DNA from: Chloroflexota bacterium
Lineage (GTDB): Bacteria; Chloroflexota; Ktedonobacteria; Ktedonobacterales; JADMIN01
Length of the DNA: 64,000 nucleotides
NCBI GenBank assembly: GCA_021323855.1
Contig: JAJPKE010000023.1
Span: 62,001-126,000, forward strand
Reading direction: 5' to 3'
Made by a program: the position numbers and the translations under genes. Each line of letters starts with the position of its first letter. Position 1 is the stretch's first letter. A model generated the notes under the pieces. That model made no database searches. It saw nothing but the letters and a program-made list of their open reading frames with translations, and had not been told where the DNA came from. Shown piece by piece: positions 40,374 to 49,199 of this stretch.

Positions 40374-41273
40374 TCACTCGCCTTCGGGCTGTCCGGGTTG
40401 CCCTTGCTCCGGCGGTTCTTCGTGGTGCGTCTCGTCTGTCTCCGGCGATTCAGATGGCTGCTGCGCCTCCGCCGCCGGGGCATCGCGATTGGTCGTGATG
40501 GTTACATCGGGCGTATGGGCGATGTTCTGCGCCATCGCCTGCGCCGCCGCGCGCAACTGGCGAATCTGCGCCACGGTTTCGTAGACACGCTCGAAAAGCG
40601 TCCGCTGCGCATCTATGCCGGTGTGAATCAGCCAGGAGGCCGCGTCGCTGCGCGTTGAGCGGATTCCCGCCTCTACCAGCGCATCGAGCGCATCCAGGTC
40701 GCGGTCGTCTATGCGGCAGGTGATGACGTTGGAGCGCGGGCCGCCATTGCCAGCGCCTGTCGTCTCGCCTTCTGCTTCCTCTACGGGCCTTGTCATCCGC
40801 CGCCCCTGCGTCTCGCCAAGCGTCCGTATGACCTCACGTCGCACCATTTCCAGGTCCACCACGCCTAGACTGTGCAGCACGCCAGCGGCGATACCCTCGC
40901 CCTCACGAATCAGCCCCAGCAAGAGATGCTCGGTGCCGATGTAGTGATGATTGAGACGGCGCGCTTCATCCACCGCCAGCTCCACCACTTTTTTGGAGCG
41001 CGGCGTAAAGCCGATCTCGCCAAGCACAATGCGGTCGCCGCGTCCAATGATCATTTCCACTTCCCGGCGCACATCTGCCAGATTTACGCCCAGGCGCAGC
41101 AGCACTTTGGCCGCTACACCGTTGCCCTCACGGACCAGGCCCAGCAGGATATGCTCAGTGCCAATGTAGTTGTGGTTGAAGCGTTGCGCCTCTTCCTGCG
41201 CATATGCCAGGACTTTACGCGCCCGCTCGGTGAACTTCTCGAATCTGTCATCGCCTCGCCTGAAAAGCCGCAT
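40374..41273 (-). CDS. double Clp_N (ClpC/ClpA N-domain) protein fused to a ribbon-helix-helix-like region, no ATPase
   Basis: About 299 residues. Two Clp repeat units in tandem: KFTERARKVLAYAQEEAQRF with NYIGTEHILLGLVREGNGVA, and KVVELAVDEARRLNHHYIGT with HLLLGLIREGEGIA. No Walker A or B follows. Instead the C-terminal part begins VITCRIDDRDLDALDALVEA with GIRSTRSDAASWLI, a strand-helix-helix pattern like CopG/RHH, then a helix and a disordered acidic/Gln tail. It could be an adaptor competing for ClpC partners or a DNA-linked sensor. ATG 41273 follows GGAGG. A palindrome lies upstream at 41333-41347. Confidence 0.82.
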   Translation of the reverse strand: MRLFRRGDDRFEKFTERARKVLAYAQEEAQRFNHNYIGTEHILLGLVREGNGVAAKVLLRLGVNLADVRREVEMIIGRGDRIVLGEIGFTPRSKKVVELAVDEARRLNHHYIGTEHLLLGLIREGEGIAAGVLHSLGVVDLEMVRREVIRTLGETQGRRMTRPVEEAEGETTGAGNGGPRSNVITCRIDDRDLDALDALVEAGIRSTRSDAASWLIHTGIDAQRTLFERVYETVAQIRQLRAAAQAMAQNIAHTPDVTITTNRDAPAAEAQQPSESPETDETHHEEPPEQGQPGQPEGE

Positions 41274-41332
41274 AGAGACGCTCCTCCGCCGTAGCAAGAA
41301 CGGCACGATTGGTCCGCCACAAAAGTCATGAA

Positions 41333-41347
41333 CGTAACTGAGTTACG
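41333..41347. promoter_or_regulatory. 15-bp palindrome CGTAACTGAGTTACG
   Basis: Perfect dyad CGTAACT-G-AGTTACG, 60 bases upstream of the Clp_N gene in the divergent gap. It differs from CIRCE and CtsR boxes. Likely operator. Confidence 0.45.
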
Positions 41348-41558
41348 TGTATCTCAATTGCAAGGTTACGATGCACATGCTCTTTTGTCAAACAGACGCG
41401 CAGGCGCACAGCATGGAACCTCCGGCGTGGAGGCCAAATGTGCTATAATTCTGCAAAAGCGCGGCGCATGGCGGCGCTCCTGAAAAGGCCCTTCCTGCTA
41501 ATAATTCTGGCATGTAGGGCGACTCATACAAAAGGGAAAGGGGGCATTGCAGGTTACT

Positions 41559-42260
41559 ATGGAATCCATGAATGCAGAAGGCATCCTTGCCACCGCGCGT
41601 TCGGGACACGCCCCCGGCACATGGACCGTCTGGTCGCTGCGTCGCAATTTCATGCGCAACTCGATTCTGCGCTGGTCGCTGCTGATGCTGATTGGCTTTG
41701 CCTTCTTCATCCCGGCACTCATCGCCGTTGCGCCAACGTATCTCAGCCAGCGCGGATTCTCGTTTGTCATCACCGGACTCATCATCATTGCGCTGGCGGC
41801 GCTGGCATTCGGTAGTTTGAGCATTGTCGTCTACGATTGCTGGCGGCTTGCCCATGCCAACGACTACTGGCTGGTGATTACGCCAGACGATTACGTAAAG
41901 GCCGAGCCACGCGGCAAAGTCACCCATGTGCCGATTGAGAATATCGAATACGTGACACTCAAAGGGGTCAAGCGGCCAATCGAAACCGTTGAGACGCCGT
42001 TCGTGGACGCTGGACCTGCCGCTTTCGGAAGAGGGATGGTCTTTGGCCTTCCTATTGGCCGTATCGTAGACAGGGCGAGCAGACGAAGAATGGCGACACC
42101 TACGTCGCTGGCGTTCCTGGACAATCGCACGAACCGCGAGGTCGTCGTCGCCACCGATAATGCCTTCGATGACCTGTCCGCCATAGATTACATCTTGAAT
42201 ATGCAGACCGAGGCGAAGCGGCGGCAACTGATGAACCGTAGCCGTAGCCGTTCAGGCTGA
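41559..42260 (+). CDS. membrane protein with PH-like domain, unknown
   Basis: About 233 residues. Two membrane helices (SLLMLIGFAFFIPALIAVAP; ITGLIIIALAALAFGSLSIV) are followed by a soluble beta-rich part (YWLVITPDDYVKAEPRGKV, IENIEYVTLKGVKRPIET), similar to bacterial PH-like domains behind two helices. C-terminus is basic (RRQLMNRSRSRSG). ATG 41559 is preferred, with AGG five bases ahead; TTG 41547 is an alternative. Upstream of argS but separated by 180 bases. Confidence 0.72.
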   Translation: MESMNAEGILATARSGHAPGTWTVWSLRRNFMRNSILRWSLLMLIGFAFFIPALIAVAPTYLSQRGFSFVITGLIIIALAALAFGSLSIVVYDCWRLAHANDYWLVITPDDYVKAEPRGKVTHVPIENIEYVTLKGVKRPIETVETPFVDAGPAAFGRGMVFGLPIGRIVDRASRRRMATPTSLAFLDNRTNREVVVATDNAFDDLSAIDYILNMQTEAKRRQLMNRSRSRSG

Positions 42261-42440
42261 CGGGTCGGTGCCGGTGGCTTTGCCACCATGTCGTATGATG
42301 CAAACTGCCAATGAGGGCAACGCACACCAGACCCAACGAAGCAAAAGAGAGCGCTTCAAGGGGACAGAGCGTTGCCCTCGGTTTGTGTGTACTCATTCCC
42401 TGTCTATATTCCCTGTCCATCATTTCCAGGAGCAACAACT

Positions 42441-44204
42441 ATGATGATTCGAGACCTAATCGGCCAGATTATTGCGCAGGCCGTCGCATCGCTACGGGAA
42501 TCCGGCGGGCTGCCAGATGTTGAACTGCCACCTATCGAAGTCATGCGCCCGCAGATCGCGGAGCATGGCGACTATGCCACTTCGATTGCTATGAAGCTGG
42601 CAGCAGCGGCGAAAGCGGCAGGCGTGAAGGCGAATCCGCGCGCCATCGCCGAGAGCATCGCCACGCAGATACGCGAAACGGTGGAGGTGGTGCCTGCCTA
42701 TAACCTGGTGGAGAGCGTAGAGGTAGCGGGACCAGGCTTCATCAATCTGCGGCTCAAGCCGTCCTGGTTGCTTGCGCAGGCGGCAACAGTCGTCGCCGCT
42801 GGTGCATCCTTCGGCACGGTAACGGTTGGCAATGGCAAGCGCATCAATCTCGAATTTGTGAGCGCGAATCCCACCGGCCCCGTCACGGTTGGCAACGGAC
42901 GCGGCGCCTTCATCGGCGATACGCTCGGCAGCCTGATGCGCGCCGCTGGCTTCGAGGTGACGAAAGAATATTACTTCAACGACTTCGGCGCGCAGATTGA
43001 TAAGCTCGGCGGCTCGATGGAGTATTACCTGCGGCTGGCGCTGGGCGAAAGCGACGCGCCAAAGCCGGAGGAAGGCTACTTCGGCCCATACTATGCAACC
43101 CTTGCCCGCCAGACTATCGAATTCTTCGGCAACGACGGGCGTGCGCTGCTGGACCTGCCGGCTGAAGAGCGCCCGTCGCAGATTGGCAAAGCCTTTGCCG
43201 CGCTCATCATGGGTGATATCCGCCAGACGATGGCAAGCCTCAACATCGAATTCGATGTCTTCTTCAATCAGGCGTCTCTCGACACCAGCGGCGAATTGCA
43301 AGAGGGTATCGAACAGTTGCGCGCGGCAGGCTATACGGAGGAACGCGACGGCGCGCTCTGGGCAAAAACCACGCTTTTCGGCGACGACAAAGATCGCGTT
43401 ATCATGCGCTCCAACGGCGAGCCGACCTATTTCGCCTCCGACGTTGCCTACATGCGCAACAAGTTCAATCGCGGCTTCGACCGGCTGATTATCGTGCTTG
43501 GCCCGGACCACCACGGCTATATCACGCGGCTGAAGGCGGTAGCGCAGATGCTTGGGCACACTGCTGACGATATGCACGTATTGCTGTATCAGGTGGTGAC
43601 GGTCAAAGGCATGCGCATGGGCAAGCGGCTGGGCAACATCATCACCCTCGACGATGTGGAGGAAGAGGTTGGCGCGGACGTGACGCGCTTCTTCTATCTG
43701 ATGCGCTCCGGCGACACCCCGCTGGACTTCGACCTTGATCTGGCGCGCAAGCAGACCGACGAAAATCCAGGTCTCTCGGTGCAATACGCCCACGCCCGAA
43801 CCGCTGGCATCTTCCGCAAGGCGCGCGAATTGGGCGTCACCCCAGACCAATATGAAAACGCCGATCTGACGGTCCTGGCAAATGATCCGCCGGGAGAGCT
43901 TTCGTATGAATTGGCGCTGATGCGGCAAGTGTTACGCCTGGAAGAAGTGGTGGAGCGGGCGGCGCTGACCCTTGAGCCGCACCATATGACGCGCTATGGC
44001 ATGGACCTGGCGGACGCTTTCCACCTGTTCTACGACCACTGTCCGATGCTCAAACAGGGCGCAGATGTGCCGCTTGCGGTGCGCAACGCGCGCCTGCGGC
44101 TGCTCCAGGCGGCGCAGGCGGGGCTGGCGCGCACACTCGCGCTGCTCGGCATGTCCGCGCCCGAACGCATGGAGCGCGCAGAGCCGGACAATGCCCCTGC
44201 CTAG
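42441..44204 (+). CDS. argS: arginyl-tRNA synthetase
   Basis: Class I synthetase charging tRNA-Arg; about 587 residues. N-terminal additional domain with EHGDYATSIAMKLA; catalytic entry LEFVSANPTGPVTVGNGRGA, where the HIGH signature reads TVGN, lacking both His. DFGAQIDKL, GDDKDRVIMRSNGEPTYFASD and VLGPDHHGYITRL are typical of the family; the KMSKS position is RMGKRLGN. DALR anticodon-binding domain at the end (ARTAGIFRKARELG; YGMDLADAFHLFYDHCPM). ATG 42441 has AGGAG eight bases upstream. Own terminator. Fold and length are normal, so activity is likely despite the altered HIGH motif. Confidence 0.95.
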   Translation: MMIRDLIGQIIAQAVASLRESGGLPDVELPPIEVMRPQIAEHGDYATSIAMKLAAAAKAAGVKANPRAIAESIATQIRETVEVVPAYNLVESVEVAGPGFINLRLKPSWLLAQAATVVAAGASFGTVTVGNGKRINLEFVSANPTGPVTVGNGRGAFIGDTLGSLMRAAGFEVTKEYYFNDFGAQIDKLGGSMEYYLRLALGESDAPKPEEGYFGPYYATLARQTIEFFGNDGRALLDLPAEERPSQIGKAFAALIMGDIRQTMASLNIEFDVFFNQASLDTSGELQEGIEQLRAAGYTEERDGALWAKTTLFGDDKDRVIMRSNGEPTYFASDVAYMRNKFNRGFDRLIIVLGPDHHGYITRLKAVAQMLGHTADDMHVLLYQVVTVKGMRMGKRLGNIITLDDVEEEVGADVTRFFYLMRSGDTPLDFDLDLARKQTDENPGLSVQYAHARTAGIFRKARELGVTPDQYENADLTVLANDPPGELSYELALMRQVLRLEEVVERAALTLEPHHMTRYGMDLADAFHLFYDHCPMLKQGADVPLAVRNARLRLLQAAQAGLARTLALLGMSAPERMERAEPDNAPA

Positions 44205-44215
44205 CATCAAACACA

Positions 44216-44252
44216 AAACCCCACCGGCAATTTCCCATTGCTGGCGGGGTTT
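44216..44252 (+). terminator. argS terminator
   Basis: AAACCCCaCCGGCAAT/ATTGCTGGcGGGGTTT hairpin with TCTCTTTTC following, 12 bases past the stop. Confidence 0.8.
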
Positions 44253-44264
44253 CTCTTTTCTGGT

Positions 44265-44353
44265 CTCCCCTCTCCTTGTGAGGAGAGGGGCCGGAGGTGA
44301 GGTCTCTCTGCGCTCCCCTCTCCCGCGCACGGGGGAGTGGCTGGGGGTGGGGG
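44265..44353. repeat. two-unit GC-rich hairpin repeat
   Basis: Unit 1: CCCCTCTCCT-TGTG-AGGAGAGGGG hairpin followed by CCGGAGGTGAGG. Unit 2: CCCCTCTCCC...GGGGGAG followed by TGGCTGGGGGTGGGGG. The same hairpin-plus-GGGGGTGAGG design is a known dispersed non-coding repeat in many GC-rich bacteria. It ends at the stop codon of the cyclophilin gene. Confidence 0.7.
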
Positions 44354-45202
44354 CTACGGCGTCGCGGTTGCAGTAGCTGCCGTGGTTGGGGTCGGGGCGG
44401 GCGTTGGCGTTGGCGGCGCAACGGAGGTGCTGCTGATCGAGATGGAGAGAATCTTATCTCCACGCACGATTTCCTTCGCCACGTTCAGGCCAGAGACCAC
44501 ATAGCCAATCTGTGTGTAGTTCGTATTGGTGATGGCCGTGGAGTTGTCAGCCGTATTGATGAAGAACTGCGAGGCGTTGACCATCTCCACCATACCACTG
44601 GTATAGGTGCTCTGCGTCGCATCAGCTTTGACGGTATAACCAGGACCGCCCTGCGCATCGCCGCCTTTGCCGCCCTGAATAATATCTATGTTGGAGGGTT
44701 GGTTCGTCTCCGGGCTGACCTGATTCAACCGCTCGACCTTCCAGAAGTCCAGCCCGTTGTAGAAGCCTTCTTGCGCCAGGAAGACGAAGCTATTGACCAT
44801 ATTGGGCGCGTCTTTCGCATCCAACTGGATAACGATTTCGCCTTTTGCCGTCTTGATCGTCGCGGTGTAATATTTGTGAGCGTTCAGCACCGTCAGCGGC
44901 GCTTTCGTGCAGATATGCGTCGTGTTATTGCAGGTCGCCTGCGCTGGGGGAGCTGGTGGCGCCCAGGGGCCAAGCTGTTGCTGGTGCATCACCAGGACGA
45001 CGAGGCCAGCGATCAGCAAGACGAGGATCGTGGTGGCCCAGGGATAATTCCTCAGAAATCCGGGCACTCTGCTGGAACGGGAACTTCGTTGCGCAGGCGG
45101 AACCCTCCGCGAAATCGTGCGCTCCGGCACAGTCGTCTGGTGAGCGCGATGGATCTTCTCTTCTCTCCGCGCTTGCGCTCTCTTGCTTGCGGTCTTGGGC
45201 AT
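44354..45202 (-). CDS. membrane-anchored cyclophilin-type peptidyl-prolyl isomerase
   Basis: About 282 residues: basic cytoplasmic start, one membrane helix (WATTILVLLIAGLVVLVMHQ, about 55-74), Cys pair CNNTTHIC, then a cyclophilin domain facing outside (TIKTAKGEIVIQLDAKDAPN, MVNSFVFLAQEGFYNGLDFW). The usual FHRVI with catalytic Arg is FWKVE here, and the loop to IIQGGKGGDAQGGPGY is longer than normal; NASQFFINT is kept. So fold is clear but activity may be low. The C-terminus is a Pro/Thr repeat. The hairpin repeat element abuts its stop. Confidence 0.87.
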   Translation of the reverse strand: MPKTASKRAQARREEKIHRAHQTTVPERTISRRVPPAQRSSRSSRVPGFLRNYPWATTILVLLIAGLVVLVMHQQQLGPWAPPAPPAQATCNNTTHICTKAPLTVLNAHKYYTATIKTAKGEIVIQLDAKDAPNMVNSFVFLAQEGFYNGLDFWKVERLNQVSPETNQPSNIDIIQGGKGGDAQGGPGYTVKADATQSTYTSGMVEMVNASQFFINTADNSTAITNTNYTQIGYVVSGLNVAKEIVRGDKILSISISSTSVAPPTPTPAPTPTTAATATATP

Positions 45203-45551
45203 CGAACTCCCGCTCCCTCTGAAAAGCTGAAAATATATGCAACATCCGCTACGAAAACTGCCGTGTGGCCGTTCCTCGGTTTTCCATGATGTGAACGCTG
45301 GTTTTCCAGATGGTTGTGCTGCCTGGCAGCGCCACAGACAGTCAATACGATGTGCCCGGCGTGTTGGTCACATGGATTTGAGCGTATAATACGCCTGTGA
45401 GCCGATCTGGTCAATATGTTTGCCCATTACGGGTTATAGAAGTACGGCTGATTGCCAGTGAGCGATAGGTATCTGCCGGGTGATCGCGACAACCACACCT
45501 GCCGGGCGCACTGACTGAGGCATTTCGCCATTCCATCTCATAGGACGCATC
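45203..45551. other. divergent intergenic region before uvrC
   Basis: About 350 bases. Holds a GCTGCCTGGCAGC palindrome near 45320 and the uvrC promoter with its overlapping dyad. No small gene is convincing. Confidence 0.5.
45364..45394 (+). promoter_or_regulatory. uvrC promoter with GCGTATAATACGC dyad
   Basis: Consensus TATAAT at 45385-45390 embedded in a perfect 13-bp palindrome GCGTAT-A-ATACGC (45382-45394). A -35 candidate TTGGTC lies 15 bases upstream. A repressor on the dyad would close the promoter, as LexA does in SOS genes, but the sequence is not a known LexA box. Confidence 0.5.
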
Positions 45552-47621
45552 ATGCGTGACGTTTCTGACAAACTCCTGGCCATCCTGAATGGTCTACCGC
45601 ATAAGCCGGGGATTTATCTGCACAAGGATGGCGAAGGCCATATTCTCTATGTCGGCAAGGCGACGTCGCTCTATCAGCGGGTGCGCCAGTATTTCGTTGA
45701 CCCCAGCGAATTGAGTCCGAAGAATCGTGCGCTGGTGGAGAAAATCGAGGATATTGATTATATCGTCGTCGGCAGCGAGATCGAAGCGTTGATCCTCGAA
45801 AACGAGTACATCAAACGCTACCAGCCCAAGTATAATATCCGCCTGCGCGACGATAAGAACTATCCCTATATCAAAGTCGTGCTGAAAGAAGACTTTCCGC
45901 GCATCTATCGCGTGCGCAGCTTTCGCCAGGACGGCAACCGCTACTTCGGCCCGTACACCAACTCCGGCGCGGTGGATGCCACGCTGGACCTGATGAATAA
46001 GCTCTTCCCGTATCGCACCTGCCGCTACGACGGCTCCGCCTGGGCGCCGCCACGCGGCCAGGAGGACAATCCACCGCCGGAATGGAAGCAGAAATATTTG
46101 CCGCGCCCCTGCACGCAGTATTACATCCATCGCTGCGTCGCTCCCTGCGTCGGCAACGCCTCACGCGAGGAGTACGACGGCATCATTCGCCAGGCGTTGC
46201 TCTTCCTGGAAGGCAAGCATGAAGAGGTGCTGGCAAACCTGAAGGCACAGATGGAAGAAGCCTCCGAACAACTTGAATTCGAGCGCGCCGCCTCGCTACG
46301 CGACCGGGTGCGCGCCGTCGAGCAGGTGTTGGAGAAGCAGAAGATCATCAATACCACCGGCCCCGGCGACCAGGATGTGATTGCGCTGGCGACGGCTGAC
46401 GATGAGACCTGTGCGCAGATATTTTTCTTTCGCGGCGGCAAGCTGACCGGACGCGAATATTTCATGCTGCAAGGCACCAGCGATAGCACGCCAGAAGAGA
46501 TTACCGCTTCCTTTATCCAACAATTCTACGACGAGGCGCCGCACCTGCCCGCCGAACTCATTCTCCAGCATGAGCCGGTGGATGCGGAGGCGCTGCGCGC
46601 GTGGCTACGACAGAAGCGCGGCGCTGCGGTGACGCTCACCATACCGCAGCGTGGCGACAAACTGCGACTGGTGGAGATGGTGGCGCAGAACGCGAGCGAG
46701 GTGCTGGAACAGCAGCGCATCAAGTGGCTCTCGGATTCACAGAAGACGGCGCTGGCGCTGGAAGAGCTACAGGCGGCGCTCAATCTGGCGGCTCCGCCGC
46801 AGCGTATCGAGTGCTACGATATCTCGAATATCCAGGGCACCAGTTCGGTTGGCTCGATGGTGGTCTTTGAGGGCGGCAAGCCGAAAACGAGCGATTACCG
46901 GCGCTTCCGCATCAAGAGCATCGAGGGCGCAAACGACGTAGGCAGCCTGCAAGAAGTGCTGCGGCGGCGCTTCAAACGCTATCTGGCGCAGGAAGATGGC
47001 GCAACTGGCGCATCGGCCAGTGAGCAAGATGAAACGGTCGAGGAAGTGGCCGAGGATGGGCAGGATGGGCCAGAAGAGCTGGCAGAGGAGGAACTGGCGA
47101 ATCAGGAGGGCGTGAGCGCCGATGAAATCGCTGATCCCTGGTCGCTGCTGCCAGATCTGCTGATCGTGGATGGTGGCCGTCCGCAGCTCAACGCGGCAAT
47201 GGAGGTGTTGTCGGCGCTGGATGTCGGCGTCTCGGTCATCGGCATTGCCAAAGAAGATCACGGCTCAATCAGCACACACGAGGAAATCTATCAGGTGAAC
47301 CAGCCGGAGCCGCTGGTCTTGCCGCGCGCCTCGCAGGGGCTGTATCTCTTGCAGCGCGTGCGTGACGAGGCGCACCGCTTCGCCATCACCTATCACCGCC
47401 AGGTGCGCTCCACCCGCACGTTCCGTTCAGTGCTGGATACTATCCCCGGCATCGGCCCAAAGCGCAAGAAGGCGTTGATACGGCGCTTCGGCTCTGCCCG
47501 CGCCATCGCCGCCGCCAGCATTGAAGACCTGGCCGCCGTCACCGGGATGAACCGCGACCTGGCCGAGCGTGTCAAAGAACATATTGGCAGCGGTCGCGCT
47601 GAAGCGGTGGAGCAGCAATAA
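45552..47621 (+). CDS. uvrC: excinuclease ABC subunit C
   Basis: Nucleotide excision repair nuclease making the 3' and 5' incisions with UvrB; about 689 residues. N-terminal GIY-YIG domain (KPGIYLHKDGEGHILYVGKA; R and E of the active site present), Cys region CTQYYIHRCVAPCVG, UVR domain for UvrB binding (LKAQMEEASEQLEFERAASL), RNase H-like C-terminal nuclease (IECYDISNIQGTSSVGSMVV; LLIVDGGRPQLNAAM) and tandem HhH (IPGIGPKRKKALIRRFGSA). An acidic insertion of about 50 residues near 480-530 (Glu/Asp/Ala-rich) is not typical. AGGA precedes the ATG. Confidence 0.97.
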   Translation: MRDVSDKLLAILNGLPHKPGIYLHKDGEGHILYVGKATSLYQRVRQYFVDPSELSPKNRALVEKIEDIDYIVVGSEIEALILENEYIKRYQPKYNIRLRDDKNYPYIKVVLKEDFPRIYRVRSFRQDGNRYFGPYTNSGAVDATLDLMNKLFPYRTCRYDGSAWAPPRGQEDNPPPEWKQKYLPRPCTQYYIHRCVAPCVGNASREEYDGIIRQALLFLEGKHEEVLANLKAQMEEASEQLEFERAASLRDRVRAVEQVLEKQKIINTTGPGDQDVIALATADDETCAQIFFFRGGKLTGREYFMLQGTSDSTPEEITASFIQQFYDEAPHLPAELILQHEPVDAEALRAWLRQKRGAAVTLTIPQRGDKLRLVEMVAQNASEVLEQQRIKWLSDSQKTALALEELQAALNLAAPPQRIECYDISNIQGTSSVGSMVVFEGGKPKTSDYRRFRIKSIEGANDVGSLQEVLRRRFKRYLAQEDGATGASASEQDETVEEVAEDGQDGPEELAEEELANQEGVSADEIADPWSLLPDLLIVDGGRPQLNAAMEVLSALDVGVSVIGIAKEDHGSISTHEEIYQVNQPEPLVLPRASQGLYLLQRVRDEAHRFAITYHRQVRSTRTFRSVLDTIPGIGPKRKKALIRRFGSARAIAAASIEDLAAVTGMNRDLAERVKEHIGSGRAEAVEQQ

Positions 47622-47666
47622 CGGCGGGCTGAGATAGCTGGCGCGTAAAGCTGCCGGCCACTGTGT

Positions 47667-49199
47667 TTACCGGCGCGACAGGCGCTCCATCAGTCTTTTC
47701 GCCCGCGTGCGTAGCGGAACCATCTCCTGCTCGGATGGCTCTCGTCTGGCATAGCGCGTCTCATCATAGGCGCTGTTGAGCGCCTGAATCGTGCTACGCT
47801 CCTCGACGGATTCCCCTGGCAACAGCGGCGACGAAGCCAGTCGCGCGCTATATTCATCCGGCGTTTCAGAGGGCTTGCGCGGCAGTTGGCGGCTGCTCGC
47901 CGTTTCAATGAGGCTGCGATAGAGATAGCGCACGCTGCCCGGCGTCAGCGGGTCCACCCAGGCGGGCGCGCGCGTTGGCCGCAACCCGGCCAGGAACGCA
48001 CGCATCTGCTGGCGGAAAATCGAGCTTGCGTCCAGCGATTCCCGCTCCTCATCGGGCAGGCGTTGTGCGGCGCGGCGGTGTACCACGATGGTACGCATCA
48101 GCCAGAGGAAGAAGAAAATAACAGCAAGGATTGCTGCGCCTTCCAGCAGAATGCCCGCCAGCACCAGCAATTGTTGCGGCGGCTTCTGCGGTTTCTGGTG
48201 CGTATTGGGCGGATTTGGATGACTGAGAGTTATTTTCCCACTTGCATGATTGGGCTTGAGGATGGTGAAAATCCAGCCAAAGAGGAAGTTCAGCACCTGC
48301 GCAAGCCAGTAGATCAGCGTTTGCACCAGATTGCTCACTGCCGGACCAACGGGGCCGAGCAAATTCAAGAGCGCGCCAACGCTCTGATAATTGACGATGA
48401 GGTTGATGAACAGCCCAAAACCGACCGTCAGCAGACCAAGAACGATGGCCGTGCCAAACCAGAGCTGGTCATTGGTGGCAAGGTGCGCGTCGCCGCGATG
48501 CTCCTCACGGTTCATGGCAATGCGCCCGAGAGCAAGCGCGAGCAGACCGCTAAAGACTTCCAGCAGCAAGAGGAATCCCAGGATGCCGGTGACCAGTTGT
48601 TGCGCTGAGCGTTGCACGCCGATGACAGCGATGACAGCTATGATGATGGCGGCCATCCCATACTTGAAGTGATTCATCAGCGTGGAGAATTCGGGGGGAT
48701 CGCTGCCCAGCCGCAACCCGCGCCACCAGATGTAGACCAGCAGCAACAGCAGCGGCGGAATGGAGGTTGCCTGCGGCGCGTGGTTGACCAGATCGCTATT
48801 CACCGAGAAGACCCAGCTCCAATCGAAGAAGCCGTTCCCAAACGGACCGTAGGCGCTGGGTGAGATGCGGATCAGGAGCAACGCGCAGCCAATGAGAAAG
48901 GGCACGCTGACGGCAAGCATCCGTGGAAAACTGGCGCCGATCAGAAACCGGCTGATGCCCCACGCAAGCAAGAGCGCGCCGCACATGAACCAGAACGGCA
49001 TCGGCGTCTGGCTCAACGCGCCAACACCGATGCCTGTCACCACCAGCAGAATCGCCTCCACCGGCAACACTTCCAGTAGAGCAGTGGCGATGAATCGTGC
49101 CAGGCGCAGGCTCGTTTTACTCGACCACCAGGGCACGCGACCGGCGCCAGCCGCCGGCCTTGCTGCCGGGTTGGGTTGTGTGGCCATCGCTGGTTCCAT
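47667..49199 (-). CDS. multi-pass membrane protein with DUF4129 C-terminus
   Basis: About 510 residues. Some eight to nine membrane helices in the first 375 residues, then a soluble C-terminal region with LTPGSVRYLYRSLIETASSR, PRKPSETPDEYSARLASSPL and LNSAYDETRYARREP, the DUF4129 pattern found at the end of transglutaminase-like and related proteins. Third gene in MoxR-DUF58-DUF4129 order, the usual layout of a conserved bacterial membrane/chaperone operon of uncertain function. It overlaps the DUF58 gene by 83 bases. ATG 49199 has AGGAGA very close; ATG 49187 is also possible. Confidence 0.82.
   Translation of the reverse strand: MEPAMATQPNPAARPAAGAGRVPWWSSKTSLRLARFIATALLEVLPVEAILLVVTGIGVGALSQTPMPFWFMCGALLLAWGISRFLIGASFPRMLAVSVPFLIGCALLLIRISPSAYGPFGNGFFDWSWVFSVNSDLVNHAPQATSIPPLLLLLVYIWWRGLRLGSDPPEFSTLMNHFKYGMAAIIIAVIAVIGVQRSAQQLVTGILGFLLLLEVFSGLLALALGRIAMNREEHRGDAHLATNDQLWFGTAIVLGLLTVGFGLFINLIVNYQSVGALLNLLGPVGPAVSNLVQTLIYWLAQVLNFLFGWIFTILKPNHASGKITLSHPNPPNTHQKPQKPPQQLLVLAGILLEGAAILAVIFFFLWLMRTIVVHRRAAQRLPDEERESLDASSIFRQQMRAFLAGLRPTRAPAWVDPLTPGSVRYLYRSLIETASSRQLPRKPSETPDEYSARLASSPLLPGESVEERSTIQALNSAYDETRYARREPSEQEMVPLRTRAKRLMERLSRR

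Noticed and set aside
40301-40483. Arg-rich 60-residue minus-strand frame
   Set aside because: Antisense-type composition overlapping the end of the Clp_N gene; no start signal.
42271-42285. GGTGGC-TTT-GCCACC hairpin before argS considered as a terminator
   Set aside because: Six-base stem with no T-run; likely chance.
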